Below, piece by piece: positions 44,358-53,177 of a stretch of 64,000 nt of DNA. Position 1 is the stretch's first letter; each line of letters begins with the position of its first letter. The translations under genes were made by a program, and so were the position numbers. Under the pieces are notes generated by a model. It was not told the DNA's origin, searched no databases, and worked only from the letters and a program-made list of their open reading frames with translations. The stretch is from CAJXZP01 sp041563475 (lineage in GTDB: Bacteria > Bacteroidota > Bacteroidia > Flavobacteriales_G > Salibacteraceae), in assembly GCA_041563475.1 (NCBI GenBank), contig JBFFMY010000010.1:1-64000 (forward strand), given 5' to 3'.

Positions 44358-44386
44358 TTGTCGGTTTTATAAAAAATGTACTTTTG
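44358..44386 (+). promoter_or_regulatory. Promoter of the tRNA-Gly/tRNA-Leu operon
   Basis: TTG at 44358-44360 and TACTTTTG at 44379-44386 are 18 bases apart, a very good match to the Bacteroidota promoter, 65 bases before the first tRNA. Confidence 0.7.
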
Positions 44387-44451
44387 TTGCCCGATTAAAG
44401 AAGTGGAATTTTGACTCCTATAATCGGTATAGAAAATTGACATTTTGAAAA

Positions 44452-44524
<73 letters not shown>

Positions 44525-44555
44525 CTAAGAGTATTTTATGCTCTTACACGCCACT

Positions 44556-44639
44556 GCCCGGGTGGTGGAATTGGTAGACACGTTGGACTTAAAATCCAAT
44601 GGACTTTGGTCCGTGCGGGTTCAAGTCCCGCCCCGGGTA
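44556..44639 (+). tRNA. tRNA-Leu (anticodon TAA)
   Basis: 84 bases with the long variable arm of class II tRNAs. Acceptor GCCCGGG/CCCGGGT, anticodon stem TTGGA/TCCAA with loop CTTAAAA, T loop TTCAAGT. The anticodon TAA reads UUA/UUG. It lies 31 bases after tRNA-Gly and shares its promoter. Confidence 0.96.
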
Positions 44640-44643
44640 CTAA

Positions 44644-44677
44644 AGCCACTAAAGATTTTCTTTAGTGGCTTTTTTTA
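44644..44677 (+). terminator. Terminator of the tRNA operon
   Basis: Stem AGCCACTAAAGA / TCTTTAGTGGCT around a short T-rich loop, then seven Ts, starting four bases past tRNA-Leu. Confidence 0.88.
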
Positions 44678-44851
44678 TTTAATCCCCCTAAATTTTACAA
44701 AAAATCACAATTTCTTTATTTCAACATTCAACCTTTATAACTAGTGATTTAATTAAGCAGTATATTTATTTAAAAACCTATTTTTACCCTTGATTATTAA
44801 TATTACTTTCGCTTTTTATTGAAGGTTATAATCAAAAAAACCTAAACAAAC

Positions 44852-45121
44852 ATGCGCAACGCCTGTAGGCTAATAAAATCAACTTTTTTACTTACTGTAT
44901 TCGCTTTATCGATACTTTTAAGTTCTTGTTCAAGACCAGTTTACTACTCGTCTGCTCGGGTATATAATGCACGTAAAGAACAAAACAAAACACTTAAAAG
45001 AAAAGGTTACTCTAATCAACAGTATAAAAGATCGAATAAGAAAAGTAAAAAATGGGGCAAGAAAAACACTTTTCAAAAGAAACGTTACAAACAAAAATCT
45101 TCTAAATCTGGGAAGAAATAG
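44852..45121 (+). CDS. Small, strongly basic lipoprotein
   Basis: 89 residues. A signal peptide ends at lipobox C26 (ILLSSCSRP). The mature part is about 64 residues and extremely rich in Lys, Arg, Ser and Tyr (KRKGYSNQQYKRSNKKSKKW and on to the end), with no acidic patch. It is unlike any family I recognise. A basic tail on a lipid anchor could bind lipopolysaccharide, nucleic acid or peptidoglycan. Its last 20 bases overlap the end of the convergent waaA gene. Confidence 0.55.
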   Translation: MRNACRLIKSTFLLTVFALSILLSSCSRPVYYSSARVYNARKEQNKTLKRKGYSNQQYKRSNKKSKKWGKKNTFQKKRYKQKSSKSGKK

Positions 45122-46355
45122 ATTTTGCTAACTTATTTATATACTGCGAAATAATTGCAGTTGCACCCCTTCTTTCATGAATAAAATTTTCGCATTTAAC
45201 TTTAATTAATTCCAGCTCGTCTTGATTTCGATTGTAAAAGTTAAACTTATTTTCAAAATCCTTAACAGAGTTAATTTCAAAACCAACTCCGCTTACCATT
45301 GCATCCTTCGCTTCCCCAAACCCAGAATGATTTGGTCCAAAGCATACTGGAACATTAAAAGTTAACGGTTCCAAAATATTGTGAATACCGTCATCGAAAC
45401 CTCCTCCCACGAGAGCAAAATCGCCATACTTATATATTCTCGCCAAATGCCCAACAGTATCCACGATTAAAACCTTAGAAACCTCACCTATAACATCTGT
45501 CAATTCACTAAACCGAATAAACCCACAATTCAATTGATTTTCCAACTCATGTATTTTTTTGAGATCAATTTCATGAGGAGCATAAACCACCTTCCAATTT
45601 TCGGGAAGGTGATTAATAATTTGCAAAGCAATTTCTGTTTCCACTTGCCACGCACTTCCAAAAATTAACACCTTAGAGCTGCCTTTAAATAATTCAACTT
45701 CGGGCAGCCTCTCATTGGTTATCATTGTTTGGTACACCCTATCAAAACGTGTGTCTCCGCTTACAATCACTTTTTCTATTCCTCTTTGTAATAACAAATC
45801 CTTGGAATTTTGTTCCTGAACAAAAAATTGAGTGACGGATTTTAATTGATTCAGAAACCACTTTCCGTAGGGTTTAAAAAAAATTTGACTTTTCCTAAAG
45901 CTAGAAGAAACAAAAATGAGAGGAATTTCTCTTTGGACGAGAGCTTGCATATATCCATACCAAAACTCATATTTCACAAAAACGGCAATCTTTGGCTTCA
46001 CCATATCCAAAAACATAGAAATATTAGTAGGATTCTCCACGGGTAAATAAAAAACAAAATCAGCAACATCTGTGTTTTTCCTTACATCAAATCCAGAGGG
46101 TGAATAAAAAGTGACCAATACTAACCACGATGGGTTAGTCATCTTAAATTCCTCCATTATAGGCATACCTTGCTCAAATTCGCCTAAAGAAGCACAATGA
46201 AACCAAATTAAAGGCTTATCAATTTTTAAATTTGAAATTTGATGGGATAGATTTTTTCGGCCATCAATCCAAGATTTTGCTTTCTGGTTAAAGGGTGAAA
46301 ACACCCGGATTAAAAGGTGATAAGCTTTGGTTCCAATGGAATAGAATAAATTCAT
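45102..46355 (-). CDS. waaA: 3-deoxy-D-manno-octulosonic acid transferase
   Basis: 417 residues, a GT-B fold enzyme. WaaA (KdtA) moves Kdo from CMP-Kdo to lipid A at the cytoplasmic face of the inner membrane. The N-terminal membrane anchor, the FHCASLGEFEQGMPIMEEF motif with the catalytic Glu, FVKYEFWYGYM, VSGDTRFDRV and GGGFDDGIHNILEPL are diagnostic. In this cell the donor may be CMP-Kdo8N, because kdnA and kdnB are in the same window. The gene follows an outer-membrane protein gene by two bases. Confidence 0.95.
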   Translation of the reverse strand: MNLFYSIGTKAYHLLIRVFSPFNQKAKSWIDGRKNLSHQISNLKIDKPLIWFHCASLGEFEQGMPIMEEFKMTNPSWLVLVTFYSPSGFDVRKNTDVADFVFYLPVENPTNISMFLDMVKPKIAVFVKYEFWYGYMQALVQREIPLIFVSSSFRKSQIFFKPYGKWFLNQLKSVTQFFVQEQNSKDLLLQRGIEKVIVSGDTRFDRVYQTMITNERLPEVELFKGSSKVLIFGSAWQVETEIALQIINHLPENWKVVYAPHEIDLKKIHELENQLNCGFIRFSELTDVIGEVSKVLIVDTVGHLARIYKYGDFALVGGGFDDGIHNILEPLTFNVPVCFGPNHSGFGEAKDAMVSGVGFEINSVKDFENKFNFYNRNQDELELIKVKCENFIHERRGATAIISQYINKLAKSISSQI

Positions 46356-46357
46356 CT

Positions 46358-47125
46358 TTAGCGGTAATAGTATTCATTCGCTACTTGTTTATACAATGGC
46401 AAAGTAAAGCCCACTTTAAACCCCACCTGTAAATCTAGTTTTTGTTCCGTATCCTTAAATCCAGTATCAAAATTTATTTCACGCCTATTCTTTGTAAATG
46501 CTTGAGCGAATTCAAAACCACCAAACACATTAATTAACCTCCGGTTACTTAATAACCTATATCCAATAAACTCGGTAAAAATCACGCCATTACTTAACCT
46601 ATCATATCCTTGATAATAATTATCACTACTTAGTAAGGGAACCTCTTGAAACCGATCTTCAATCTTAATTTTATATTGCAGCAACCCCACTCCACCTAAA
46701 ACCATAATTCCCGAATTTGGATTTGGACCTATTACGGGAAAAATTTTTCCAATTTTAGCGGATAGGGTAAAGCCTCTTTCCGTAAAATAAACTTCAGAAT
46801 ACAAGCCATTATTGGCTATAATACCTCCACTTGCATCTCTAAAACCATCCGCAAAACTTGTATTCAAAACCTGATCACCAAAGAGATAACTGAAGTCAGC
46901 TCCGTACAATAAATTCGAATTCGTTTTTATTAAAAAAGCTATTCCTATTTCAGAATGATTTCCAAATTGCTTAGCCCAATCCCCGCTTGGTATTTTATAC
47001 GCATAAGTGAAATCAATAAGGGGAGAAAAAACAATAGAATCACGAATATTTACTTGCCCCAACAAAATCGTGGAGCAAAAAGTAAAAATTACAAAAAATA
47101 AGTGATTGGCTCTAAATTTGACCAT
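46358..47125 (-). CDS. Putative outer-membrane beta-barrel protein
   Basis: 255 residues from the ATG at 47125; the frame extends ten codons upstream without a better signal. A signal peptide (about 1-24, ending LLGQ) is followed by alternating polar/aromatic strands, (DFTYAYKIPSGDWAKQFG, GFTLSAKIGKIFPV, VGFKVGFTLPLYK), and an aromatic C-terminus. This is a small outer-membrane barrel pattern. It ends two bases before waaA, so they are one transcript; a link to lipopolysaccharide is possible but unproven. No specific family is recognised. Confidence 0.6.
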   Translation of the reverse strand: MVKFRANHLFFVIFTFCSTILLGQVNIRDSIVFSPLIDFTYAYKIPSGDWAKQFGNHSEIGIAFLIKTNSNLLYGADFSYLFGDQVLNTSFADGFRDASGGIIANNGLYSEVYFTERGFTLSAKIGKIFPVIGPNPNSGIMVLGGVGLLQYKIKIEDRFQEVPLLSSDNYYQGYDRLSNGVIFTEFIGYRLLSNRRLINVFGGFEFAQAFTKNRREINFDTGFKDTEQKLDLQVGFKVGFTLPLYKQVANEYYYR

Positions 47126-47271
47126 GGGGCGAAGATATTGAAATTTAAAAAGCATTCACAACTTTTGTTAGATTTGAAAGAGAGTATTTCAAGTTAAATA
47201 ACAATTCAACAAATCCTAAATATTGGTTCCCTTTAAACACTTTTTCTCTTTCCTGTAGGGATTTTGTAATG

Positions 47272-47279
47272 TAAATTTG
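47272..47279 (+). promoter_or_regulatory. -7 box upstream of ugd
   Basis: TAAATTTG fits TAnnTTTG, 66 bases before the ugd start, leaving a leader of about 60 bases. No clear -33 TTG. Confidence 0.45.
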
Positions 47280-47345
47280 CATTCCGAAAAAGCGGAACTA
47301 AAAACGACCAATTTCGCTTAATAAAAATTGATTTAAATTACATAC

Positions 47346-48689
47346 ATGAATATTGCAGTTGTAGGAACAGGTTATGTGGGTTTAGTAACCGGAACTTGTT
47401 TAGCAGAAAGTGGCGCAAACGTTACGTGCGTTGACATTGATGAAGCAAAAGTGGAGAAAATGAAATCGGGTATTGTACCCATTTACGAGCCACATTTAGA
47501 TGTTTTATTCGAAAGAAATATCAAGCAAAACAGATTAAGGTTTACAACAAACCTAAAAGATGCAATCAAAGACAGCACAGTGATTTTCTTAGCTCTCCCT
47601 ACTCCTCCAGGAGAGGATGGCAGCGCTGATTTATCCTATATTTTAGGAGTTGCTAAAGATTTAGGTGGGATGATTACTGATTATAAAGTAATCGTAGATA
47701 AAAGCACTGTTCCAGTAGGGACGGCAATTAAAGTTGCGGAAGCGTTGAACAACGCCTTAAACGAAAGATTTAGTACAACGGATCCAAACAGACCTGAATT
47801 TGATGTAGTTTCAAATCCAGAATTTTTACGTGAAGGATTTGCTGTTGATGATTTTATGAAACCTGATAGAGTTGTAATTGGATCTTCTTCAAAAAGAGCG
47901 AATGAATTAATGGACCAAATTTACGGACCATTTGTACGCCAAGGAAACCCTGTGATTTACATGGATGAAAAATCGGCAGAACTAACGAAATACGCTGCAA
48001 ATTCATTTCTAGCAACAAAAATTTCATTTATGAATGAAATTGCCAATTTATGTGAACAAGTTGGCGCTAATGTAGACGATGTGCGTAGAGGTATTGGTAC
48101 AGATACACGTATTGGAAACCGATTCTTATTTCCAGGGATTGGATATGGAGGAAGTTGCTTCCCAAAAGATGTGCAAGCATTAGCAAAGTCATCAAGTGAA
48201 GTGAATTACGATTTCAAAATCCTAAATGCGGTAATGGATGTTAATAGAATTCAAAAAACAGTATTGGTTCCTAGAATAAAATCGTTTTATAATAATAATT
48301 TAAAAGGGAAAAAATTTGCTGTTTGGGGATTGGCATTTAAACCAGATACAGATGACATCCGCGAGGCTCCATCCTTATACAATATCCAAGAATTAATTGC
48401 TGAAGGGGCTGAAATAATTGCCTACGACCCAGAAGCTATGGACAATGTAAAAGGAATTTTAGGAGATTCTATTTCCTATGCCGAAACTGCATATGACGCT
48501 CTTGAAAATGCGGATGCGTTATTAATTTTTACAGAATGGCAAATTTTCAGAAATCCAGATTTCGATAAAATTTCCTCCCTATTAAAAGAAAAAGTAATTT
48601 TTGATGGTCGTAACCTCTACGATTTAAAAAGCATGAATAATAAAGGCTTTATCTATAAATCTATTGGTAGAGAGGACGTCTTAAAATAA
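47346..48689 (+). CDS. ugd: UDP-glucose 6-dehydrogenase
   Basis: 447 residues. It oxidises UDP-glucose to UDP-glucuronate with two NAD+. The N-terminal Rossmann motif VVGTGYVGLVTGTCLAE, the conserved NPEFLREGFAVDDF, and the catalytic cysteine C271 in GYGGSCFPKDVQAL are all present. The gene ends 7 bases before the decarboxylase, so the pair makes UDP-xylose for surface glycans. Confidence 0.96.
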   Translation: MNIAVVGTGYVGLVTGTCLAESGANVTCVDIDEAKVEKMKSGIVPIYEPHLDVLFERNIKQNRLRFTTNLKDAIKDSTVIFLALPTPPGEDGSADLSYILGVAKDLGGMITDYKVIVDKSTVPVGTAIKVAEALNNALNERFSTTDPNRPEFDVVSNPEFLREGFAVDDFMKPDRVVIGSSSKRANELMDQIYGPFVRQGNPVIYMDEKSAELTKYAANSFLATKISFMNEIANLCEQVGANVDDVRRGIGTDTRIGNRFLFPGIGYGGSCFPKDVQALAKSSSEVNYDFKILNAVMDVNRIQKTVLVPRIKSFYNNNLKGKKFAVWGLAFKPDTDDIREAPSLYNIQELIAEGAEIIAYDPEAMDNVKGILGDSISYAETAYDALENADALLIFTEWQIFRNPDFDKISSLLKEKVIFDGRNLYDLKSMNNKGFIYKSIGREDVLK

Positions 48690-48696
48690 AATTTAA

Positions 48697-49683
48697 ATGA
48701 AAACAGTTTTAATTACAGGAGCAGCAGGCTTTTTAGGCTCTCATTTGAGCGATCGATTCCTAAAAGAAGGATTTAGGGTAATTGGGATGGATAACCTTAT
48801 TACTGGAGATCTTAAAAATATTGAGCATCTATATAACAATCCAAATTTTGAGTTCGTTAATCATGATGTGTCAAAATTTGTTCATGTTCCTGGAGATTTA
48901 GATTTCATTTTACATTTCGCCTCCCCAGCTTCCCCCATTGATTATTTAAAAATCCCTATTCAAACTTTAAAAGTTGGTTCTTATGGAACCCATAATTTGT
49001 TAGGCTTAGCACGTGCAAAGGGTGCAAGAATTATGATAGCGTCTACATCTGAAGTTTATGGTGACCCTTTAGTACATCCTCAGGTGGAAACATATTATGG
49101 TCATGTAAATTCAGTTGGACCAAGAGGGGTTTATGATGAAGCCAAAAGATACATGGAGGCGGCTACAATGGCGTATCATACCTATCATAATGTAGATACC
49201 CGTATTGTCAGAATATTCAATACGTACGGCCCTAGAATGCGCTTAAACGATGGCCGTGTATTACCGGCATTTATTGGCCAAGCTTTAAGAGGAGAAGACC
49301 TAACTATTTTTGGAGACGGGAGCCAAACTAGATCATTCTGCTATGTAGACGATTTAATTGAGGGGATTTACAGACTATTAATGAGTAATACGCATGACCC
49401 AGTTAATATTGGCAATCCAGCAGAAATTACAATTAGTCAGTTTGCGGAAGAAATCATTAAACTAACTGGAACTTCACAAAAAGTAATATACAAACCTCTT
49501 CCAAAAGATGATCCAATGCAACGTCAGCCAGATATTACTCGTGCGAAGGAATTACTAGGATGGGAACCAAAAATTGATAGAGCGGAAGGACTTGCAATCA
49601 CTTACAAGTATTTTCAATCTCTATCAAAGGAAGAACTCTATAAAACCGAACACAATAATTTTGAGGGTTACATTAAAAAGTAA
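48697..49683 (+). CDS. uxs: UDP-glucuronate decarboxylase (UDP-xylose synthase)
   Basis: 328 residues, a short-chain dehydrogenase/reductase fold. The NAD-binding GAAGFLGSHL is at the start, and the active-site residues are STSEVYGDP with the YxxxK pair in GVYDEAKRY. HFASPASPIDY and GPRMRLNDGRVLPAF are the family-specific loops. It converts UDP-glucuronate to UDP-xylose. It follows ugd closely and ends before a large palindromic terminator. Confidence 0.94.
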   Translation: MKTVLITGAAGFLGSHLSDRFLKEGFRVIGMDNLITGDLKNIEHLYNNPNFEFVNHDVSKFVHVPGDLDFILHFASPASPIDYLKIPIQTLKVGSYGTHNLLGLARAKGARIMIASTSEVYGDPLVHPQVETYYGHVNSVGPRGVYDEAKRYMEAATMAYHTYHNVDTRIVRIFNTYGPRMRLNDGRVLPAFIGQALRGEDLTIFGDGSQTRSFCYVDDLIEGIYRLLMSNTHDPVNIGNPAEITISQFAEEIIKLTGTSQKVIYKPLPKDDPMQRQPDITRAKELLGWEPKIDRAEGLAITYKYFQSLSKEELYKTEHNNFEGYIKK

Positions 49684-49690
49684 CCATATA

Positions 49691-49740
49691 AATAAGGCAT
49701 AAAAAAAGCGGTGAAATCACCGCTTTTTTTATGCCTTATT
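49691..49740. terminator. Bidirectional terminator between uxs and gldN (24-bp perfect palindrome)
   Basis: The arms 49691-49714 and 49717-49740 are perfect reverse complements around two bases. The core GCGGTGA/TCACCGC is flanked by seven A and seven T, so each strand has a stem followed by a T run. It ends both convergent operons. Confidence 0.9.
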
Positions 49741-49745
49741 ATTTT

Positions 49746-50618
49746 TTAAAAACTCCAAAGATCATGTTCTCTATTGAAAATTTGCTCTTCAATAAATTCC
49801 GCTTCAAGTAACGCATCCAAAGGACTCTTATATTGATCAATTGCTCGATCATAGACGTTTGAAATTTTAGTGATTCTACTATTGAATTTTCGTTTCCAAA
49901 ATAATTCTTCAAAAGTCATTCTATCCGCATCATTATGCACATTATATACTTCTGCCTCAGCAAATACAAATCGAGCTTCAGGGAAATAAATCCAAAATGC
50001 TTCAGTATATCCTTCAATATCACCATCTTCATTTTTTTCAGGTTTAACTGGGGCAATACCAAGAATTCGAGTTTCCATTACCGATCTTTGCTTATCAAAG
50101 AAAACTTCTTCCTTGATTCTAAATCGAGTAATTTGATCTAATTTAATCGTATCAAATGCTTCTACATAAATGATATCACCATAATCATCCACATCTTCAA
50201 TGGTCGTTTTTGTGGTAAAAGCACCCATCGCTTCCGAATACGTAATTTGACGTTTAAAAGTATCATCCGGAAACAAAGTATTAGAATCAACGGAAGAATA
50301 CGCATGAATTCTTTCTAATTGAATAGACTCCATGATAACCGCCATAAAGTTTTTCCTTCCTTGGGTTGGATCAATAGGAAAATAGAATGATTGATTCGCC
50401 TTTTGGCGCATATCAACCTCACGCCATACACGTTGAAGCCACATAATATCAGCCTCGCGGAGTGCTACATAAGGAATTGGCTTTTTATGTGGTGTATCAA
50501 TTGATTTTGAATACACTCCATCCAGTGGTGATTCAGCACCTGGATCTAAAACTTGCGCAAATGAGAATCCTCCCCATAAGAACACAACCAATAAAACTAT
50601 TCTACTAAGAACCTTCAT
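49746..50618 (-). CDS. gldN: Gliding motility/type IX secretion protein GldN
   Basis: 290 residues. A signal peptide (about 1-21, FLWGGFSFAQ) is followed by the GldN domain with KKPIPYVALREADIMWLQRVWREVDMRQKANQSF as the most conserved region (read in parts). GldN forms the periplasmic ring with GldK at the outer membrane. It is the last gene of the gldK-L-M-N operon, six bases after gldM, before the shared terminator. Confidence 0.94.
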   Translation of the reverse strand: MKVLSRIVLLVVFLWGGFSFAQVLDPGAESPLDGVYSKSIDTPHKKPIPYVALREADIMWLQRVWREVDMRQKANQSFYFPIDPTQGRKNFMAVIMESIQLERIHAYSSVDSNTLFPDDTFKRQITYSEAMGAFTTKTTIEDVDDYGDIIYVEAFDTIKLDQITRFRIKEEVFFDKQRSVMETRILGIAPVKPEKNEDGDIEGYTEAFWIYFPEARFVFAEAEVYNVHNDADRMTFEELFWKRKFNSRITKISNVYDRAIDQYKSPLDALLEAEFIEEQIFNREHDLWSF

Positions 50619-50623
50619 AATTT

Positions 50624-52273
50624 CTATTTTATTTCAACTACAACGTTGCCAGGTATCAATTCATTGCCATTTGGCCCGTTTACTCTAATATTTTTAATGG
50701 TAATCTCGTCTTTTGACCTTTGATTTCCAATAAGAGTTCTCATTTGTGAATCTATGCCTGAACCTTTTGATGTTAAAGTAATTTTCTTTCCTTTAACATA
50801 AGCGGTCATATCAAACTTTGTAACAGTATATTTCAATCCATCAAACATAAAGTCCTTCAGCTCCACTGTAACATCTCTTGATGCCTTTACTTGAGCTAAA
50901 CTAACCCTACCTGAACCTTCTACCGTAGCAAATTTAGGTGTCGGTTTAGGAATGCTTTTCACTCTAAATTCTGCAGTTCCCATTGGTTTGGTTGCTCCAC
51001 TTTTCGTCTTAACCGCAACATTTACCTTGACCAATCTAGATTCACGTGATGGTTGCACAAAATAAGATCCATTAGAACCAGACAACGCACCACCCGAAAC
51101 TGTTACTACTAATTCACTTGCAGAAAAACCAGCAACAGAAACATCAACAGGATTTTTAAGCCCTTTATACATTACGTTCATTTTCGTAGGAGAAACCACC
51201 ATCGATGGTTTAGCCGCAATAAACGTATGTTCAAAAGGATACAATTCAAATTGATTGGTACCTGGCTTTTTTAATTTAATAATACCACCCCAAGTAACCT
51301 CTCCTTCTGTGGTTGGTTTGTACCCATATTTAGCAACTCCGTTATCGTATTTAATACGAGACTCGTCCACCATATTCGTTACTTTCCAATCATTCATTCC
51401 CTTGCCTGCTGTATCCAATCCAGTACCAACTTCCAATACAGGAGCTTGTGTAGTACTATAGGCAGCAACAATAACATCCGCTTTAAACGAGTCTCCTAAA
51501 ACCACATAATTGGAATTTGGAATAATCTTAACTGCGATTTCATCAAATTTAAAATCCTCCGCACTAATGTTACTCATCAACATATTTAAAGCGGTATATT
51601 CAGAATTTTTGACCTGGTTTTGAAACATAGAAATATCTGTAATTACCGCTGCTAATGGCGCATGATAAAAGTGAGTAATTTCCCATGGTTCCAATTCACC
51701 GTCATTATTATAGCCTCCTTCAAACTTAAATCCAATGTTTAAACTTTCGCGTTGGTTAGGTGGGAACTGAGCAAGAACTTTTTCTTCCCATTCTGCAATT
51801 TTACGTTTCATTTCTAACATTGTCCAAGCTCCATCCACAGGTTTAGTTTCATCCGAACCCAAAAGAATGTGCTGCGGAGTATCAATATTGCCAAGAGCTT
51901 CAGCAGTATCTAAAGTCACCCAGCTCAAATCACCAGCCATTTCCTCTTCGGAAAGGCCCTCGGTTTTTGCAATTATTTGAATTTTCAAATTAGCAAAATA
52001 ATCGTCTAATTCTTTGGAAGCCTCACGAACTGCTTGTGCTTTTTTATACCAAGGCAAAACTTTTGCCTCATTGATACTTTTTTGCTTTTCAAATTCTGAA
52101 AATGTGGCTTCATTTTTTTCATCAAAAGCCTCATTTGTTTCGGTCATCGCTCCGTTTATTACTACAAACGAATTCAATACCGATTTTGTAACATTCATTG
52201 CCAAAAGTGCTAAAAGAACAAGGTACATCATACCTATCATCTTCTGCCTTGGCGTTTCCTTTCCACCTGCCAT
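50624..52273 (-). CDS. gldM: Gliding motility/type IX secretion motor protein GldM
   Basis: 549 residues. One N-terminal membrane helix (MIGMMYLVLLALLAMNVTKS, about 12-31) is followed by a helical stretch (about 40-220) and four Ig-like beta domains. GldM spans the periplasm and couples the GldL proton motor to the GldK-GldN ring. It is flanked by gldL and gldN in the standard order. The length is slightly longer than the typical 510-520 residues, in the normal range. Confidence 0.95.
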   Translation of the reverse strand: MAGGKETPRQKMIGMMYLVLLALLAMNVTKSVLNSFVVINGAMTETNEAFDEKNEATFSEFEKQKSINEAKVLPWYKKAQAVREASKELDDYFANLKIQIIAKTEGLSEEEMAGDLSWVTLDTAEALGNIDTPQHILLGSDETKPVDGAWTMLEMKRKIAEWEEKVLAQFPPNQRESLNIGFKFEGGYNNDGELEPWEITHFYHAPLAAVITDISMFQNQVKNSEYTALNMLMSNISAEDFKFDEIAVKIIPNSNYVVLGDSFKADVIVAAYSTTQAPVLEVGTGLDTAGKGMNDWKVTNMVDESRIKYDNGVAKYGYKPTTEGEVTWGGIIKLKKPGTNQFELYPFEHTFIAAKPSMVVSPTKMNVMYKGLKNPVDVSVAGFSASELVVTVSGGALSGSNGSYFVQPSRESRLVKVNVAVKTKSGATKPMGTAEFRVKSIPKPTPKFATVEGSGRVSLAQVKASRDVTVELKDFMFDGLKYTVTKFDMTAYVKGKKITLTSKGSGIDSQMRTLIGNQRSKDEITIKNIRVNGPNGNELIPGNVVVEIK

Positions 52274-52314
52274 AGTCTATTTCTTTATGAGTTTATTTTA
52301 TATTTAAACTATAA

Positions 52315-53133
52315 CTATGATCTAGAAACATTCATTGCTGAAAGCATGTTTCCGTATACGGTATTTAAAGATTCTAAATTATTTGAAAGTTCTGCAATGC
52401 TTTCCTTATAACGTTTAGTATCATCAACTGAATCATGTAAATTGGAAACCAACGTTTGCATGTTATCAAACATTTCACTTGAAATTCTTGATTGGCTTGA
52501 AGAATGCTCTAATTGCATTTCATATACGCTATTTAATGCAGACAAGTTCTCAGACACCCTTTTCAAGTTTTCCGCGTATGTTGCTCCATCTTCATTTGAC
52601 ATAGATAAACCGGTTAGGGCTTCTGCTGCGTGATGATATGAACTTGATAGTTTACTAACATTTTGAGATGCATCTTCTAAGCTTGACACCAAACTATTTG
52701 TTGCACCAGCAGTGTCACCTAAATTATTCATGTTATTAGCTGTTTCAGCCAAATTACGCATTCCAGAACCTAAACTTTCGATTAAATCATTTCCTATTTT
52801 AGCATCTGCTAACATATGGTCTAATTCCTGAGTTGGCGTTAAACCACTTTTAGATCCATCAATTGATCTTTCCGTACCATCAAAATCTTCCGCAAGTTCT
52901 GGATAAACTAATGACCAATCATACTCTTCTTGCAAAGGATCAAAAGCGGAGAAAAAGAAAATAATTGCTTCGGTACCTAAACCAATAATTAACATTGCAC
53001 TGGCCCCAGGGTAATGCTCTAATTTAAAGAGGGCACCAATAATTACAACTGAGGCTCCCCAGCCGTAAACATATTTCATGAAGTTTTTCCAACTCTTACT
53101 CCCTGGTCTAAACCCTGTAATTTCCTTGCTCAT
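52315..53133 (-). CDS. gldL: Gliding motility/type IX secretion motor protein GldL
   Basis: 272 residues. Two membrane segments (about 20-37 and 45-63) flank the conserved KLEHYPGASAMLIIGLGTEA, including the Glu/His residues used for proton conduction. The rest is cytoplasmic coiled coil (about 100-270). With GldM it is the inner-membrane motor energising type IX secretion. It lies 41 bases upstream of gldM. Confidence 0.95.
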   Translation of the reverse strand: MSKEITGFRPGSKSWKNFMKYVYGWGASVVIIGALFKLEHYPGASAMLIIGLGTEAIIFFFSAFDPLQEEYDWSLVYPELAEDFDGTERSIDGSKSGLTPTQELDHMLADAKIGNDLIESLGSGMRNLAETANNMNNLGDTAGATNSLVSSLEDASQNVSKLSSSYHHAAEALTGLSMSNEDGATYAENLKRVSENLSALNSVYEMQLEHSSSQSRISSEMFDNMQTLVSNLHDSVDDTKRYKESIAELSNNLESLNTVYGNMLSAMNVSRS

Positions 53134-53177
53134 AATCTAAAGATTTAATTTTTATTTTAAAATGGATAATTTACTTT

